Assembly (NCBI GenBank): GCA_013298675.1
Contig: JAAFIJ010000115.1
Span: forward strand, 1 to 7,713
Direction: 5' to 3'
Source: Rhodobacterales bacterium
GTDB taxonomy: Bacteria > Pseudomonadota > Alphaproteobacteria > Rhodobacterales > Rhodobacteraceae
DNA: 7,713 nucleotides
The position numbers and the translations under genes were made by a program. Positions 7,562 through 7,713 of the stretch are shown piece after piece. The notes beneath the pieces are model-generated. The model searched no databases and was not told the DNA's origin. It saw only the letters and a list, made by a program, of their open reading frames with translations. Each line of letters starts with the position of its first letter. Position 1 is the first letter of the stretch.

Positions 7562-7585
7562 TTGCCAATGGCGCACCATTGGCAA
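7562..7585. promoter_or_regulatory. Perfect 24-bp palindrome upstream of kynA (candidate operator)
   Basis: TTGCCAATGG (7562-7571) and CCATTGGCAA (7576-7585) are exact inverse complements around CGCA. The element lies 71 bp before the kynA ATG. It could bind a dimeric regulator of tryptophan catabolism. It could also fold into a 10-bp hairpin with a 4-base loop, but the following sequence TCTGTCGGTTTTG has only a distant short T-run, so a terminator for the GNAT gene is less convincing. No regulator gene is visible in the window. Confidence 0.5.
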
Positions 7586-7610
7586 TCTGTCGGTTTTGAA
7601 CAGGAACAGC

Positions 7611-7623
7611 GCGGTCTGACCGC
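7611..7623. promoter_or_regulatory. 13-bp palindrome close to the kynA start
   Basis: GCGGTC (7611-7616) and GACCGC (7618-7623) flank a single T, 33 bases upstream of the kynA ATG. A one-base loop cannot form an RNA hairpin, so if functional it would be a DNA-binding site near the kynA promoter or 5' leader. No convincing promoter hexamers were found around it. Confidence 0.3.
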
Positions 7624-7656
7624 CCTGACCCCTTCATTGTTGACCGGAGTATTTCT

Positions 7657-7713
7657 ATGACCACCTATGATCCTTCGCGCGAAGGTGCGCAGATGTCCTT
7701 TGACGGGCGCATG
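7657..7713 (+). CDS. kynA: Tryptophan 2,3-dioxygenase, N-terminal fragment
   Basis: The first 19 codons of a gene that continues past the right edge read MTTYDPSREGAQMSFDGRM. The stretch GAxMSFDGRM following a short acidic lead resembles the N-terminus of bacterial tryptophan 2,3-dioxygenase, where MSYGDYL usually comes next. That heme enzyme opens the indole ring of L-tryptophan to N-formylkynurenine, the first step of the pathway in which KynU acts later. ATG 7657 is preceded by GGAG 8 bases upstream. The frame is open to the last base. The identification rests on only 19 residues plus the kynU context, so an unrelated gene is possible. Confidence 0.75.
   Translation, partial: MTTYDPSREGAQMSFDGRM

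Overview
The window looks like a chromosomal segment from an alphaproteobacterium, most likely of the Rhodobacteraceae (Roseobacter-type). I infer this from moderately GC-rich coding sequence with strong third-position G/C bias, from recognisable protein families (DUF3422 membrane protein, fused PntA plus PntB, KynU and KynA), and from GTG starts with strong Shine-Dalgarno sites. No taxonomic search was possible. The region reads as ordinary housekeeping and catabolic DNA. I see no mobile element, CRISPR array, tRNA or rRNA, and no sign of recent transfer.

Layout, left to right. (1) A plus-strand ABC-transporter permease of the DppC/OppC type enters from the left edge and ends at 377. (2) A convergent minus-strand gene (400-1689) encodes a DUF3422 membrane-anchored protein. 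Its reading frame stays open upstream to 1806. (3) A 245-bp gap holds a small inverted repeat (1760-1775) and a rho-independent terminator (about 1875-1909) that ends the next minus-strand unit. (4) The minus-strand pntA-pntB pair (4958-3381 and 3368-1935) encodes the two subunits of proton-translocating NAD(P) transhydrogenase, which makes NADPH from NADH using the proton gradient. (5) A small minus-strand membrane protein of the isoprenylcysteine methyltransferase type (5520-5062) lies just upstream of pntA. (6) After a 195-bp divergent intergenic region, plus-strand kynU (kynureninase), a GNAT acetyltransferase and the first 19 codons of kynA (tryptophan 2,3-dioxygenase) follow.

KynA opens the tryptophan ring to N-formylkynurenine. 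KynU cleaves kynurenine to anthranilate and alanine. The right part is therefore a tryptophan-catabolic (kynurenine) cluster, running off the right edge, with an acetyltransferase gene inserted between the two enzymes. The 249 bp before kynA carries the most unusual non-coding structure in the window: a perfect 10-bp-arm palindrome, an extra copy of its half-site 131 bp upstream, and a second short palindrome close to the kynA start. These are candidate operator sites. No clearly novel multi-gene system was found.
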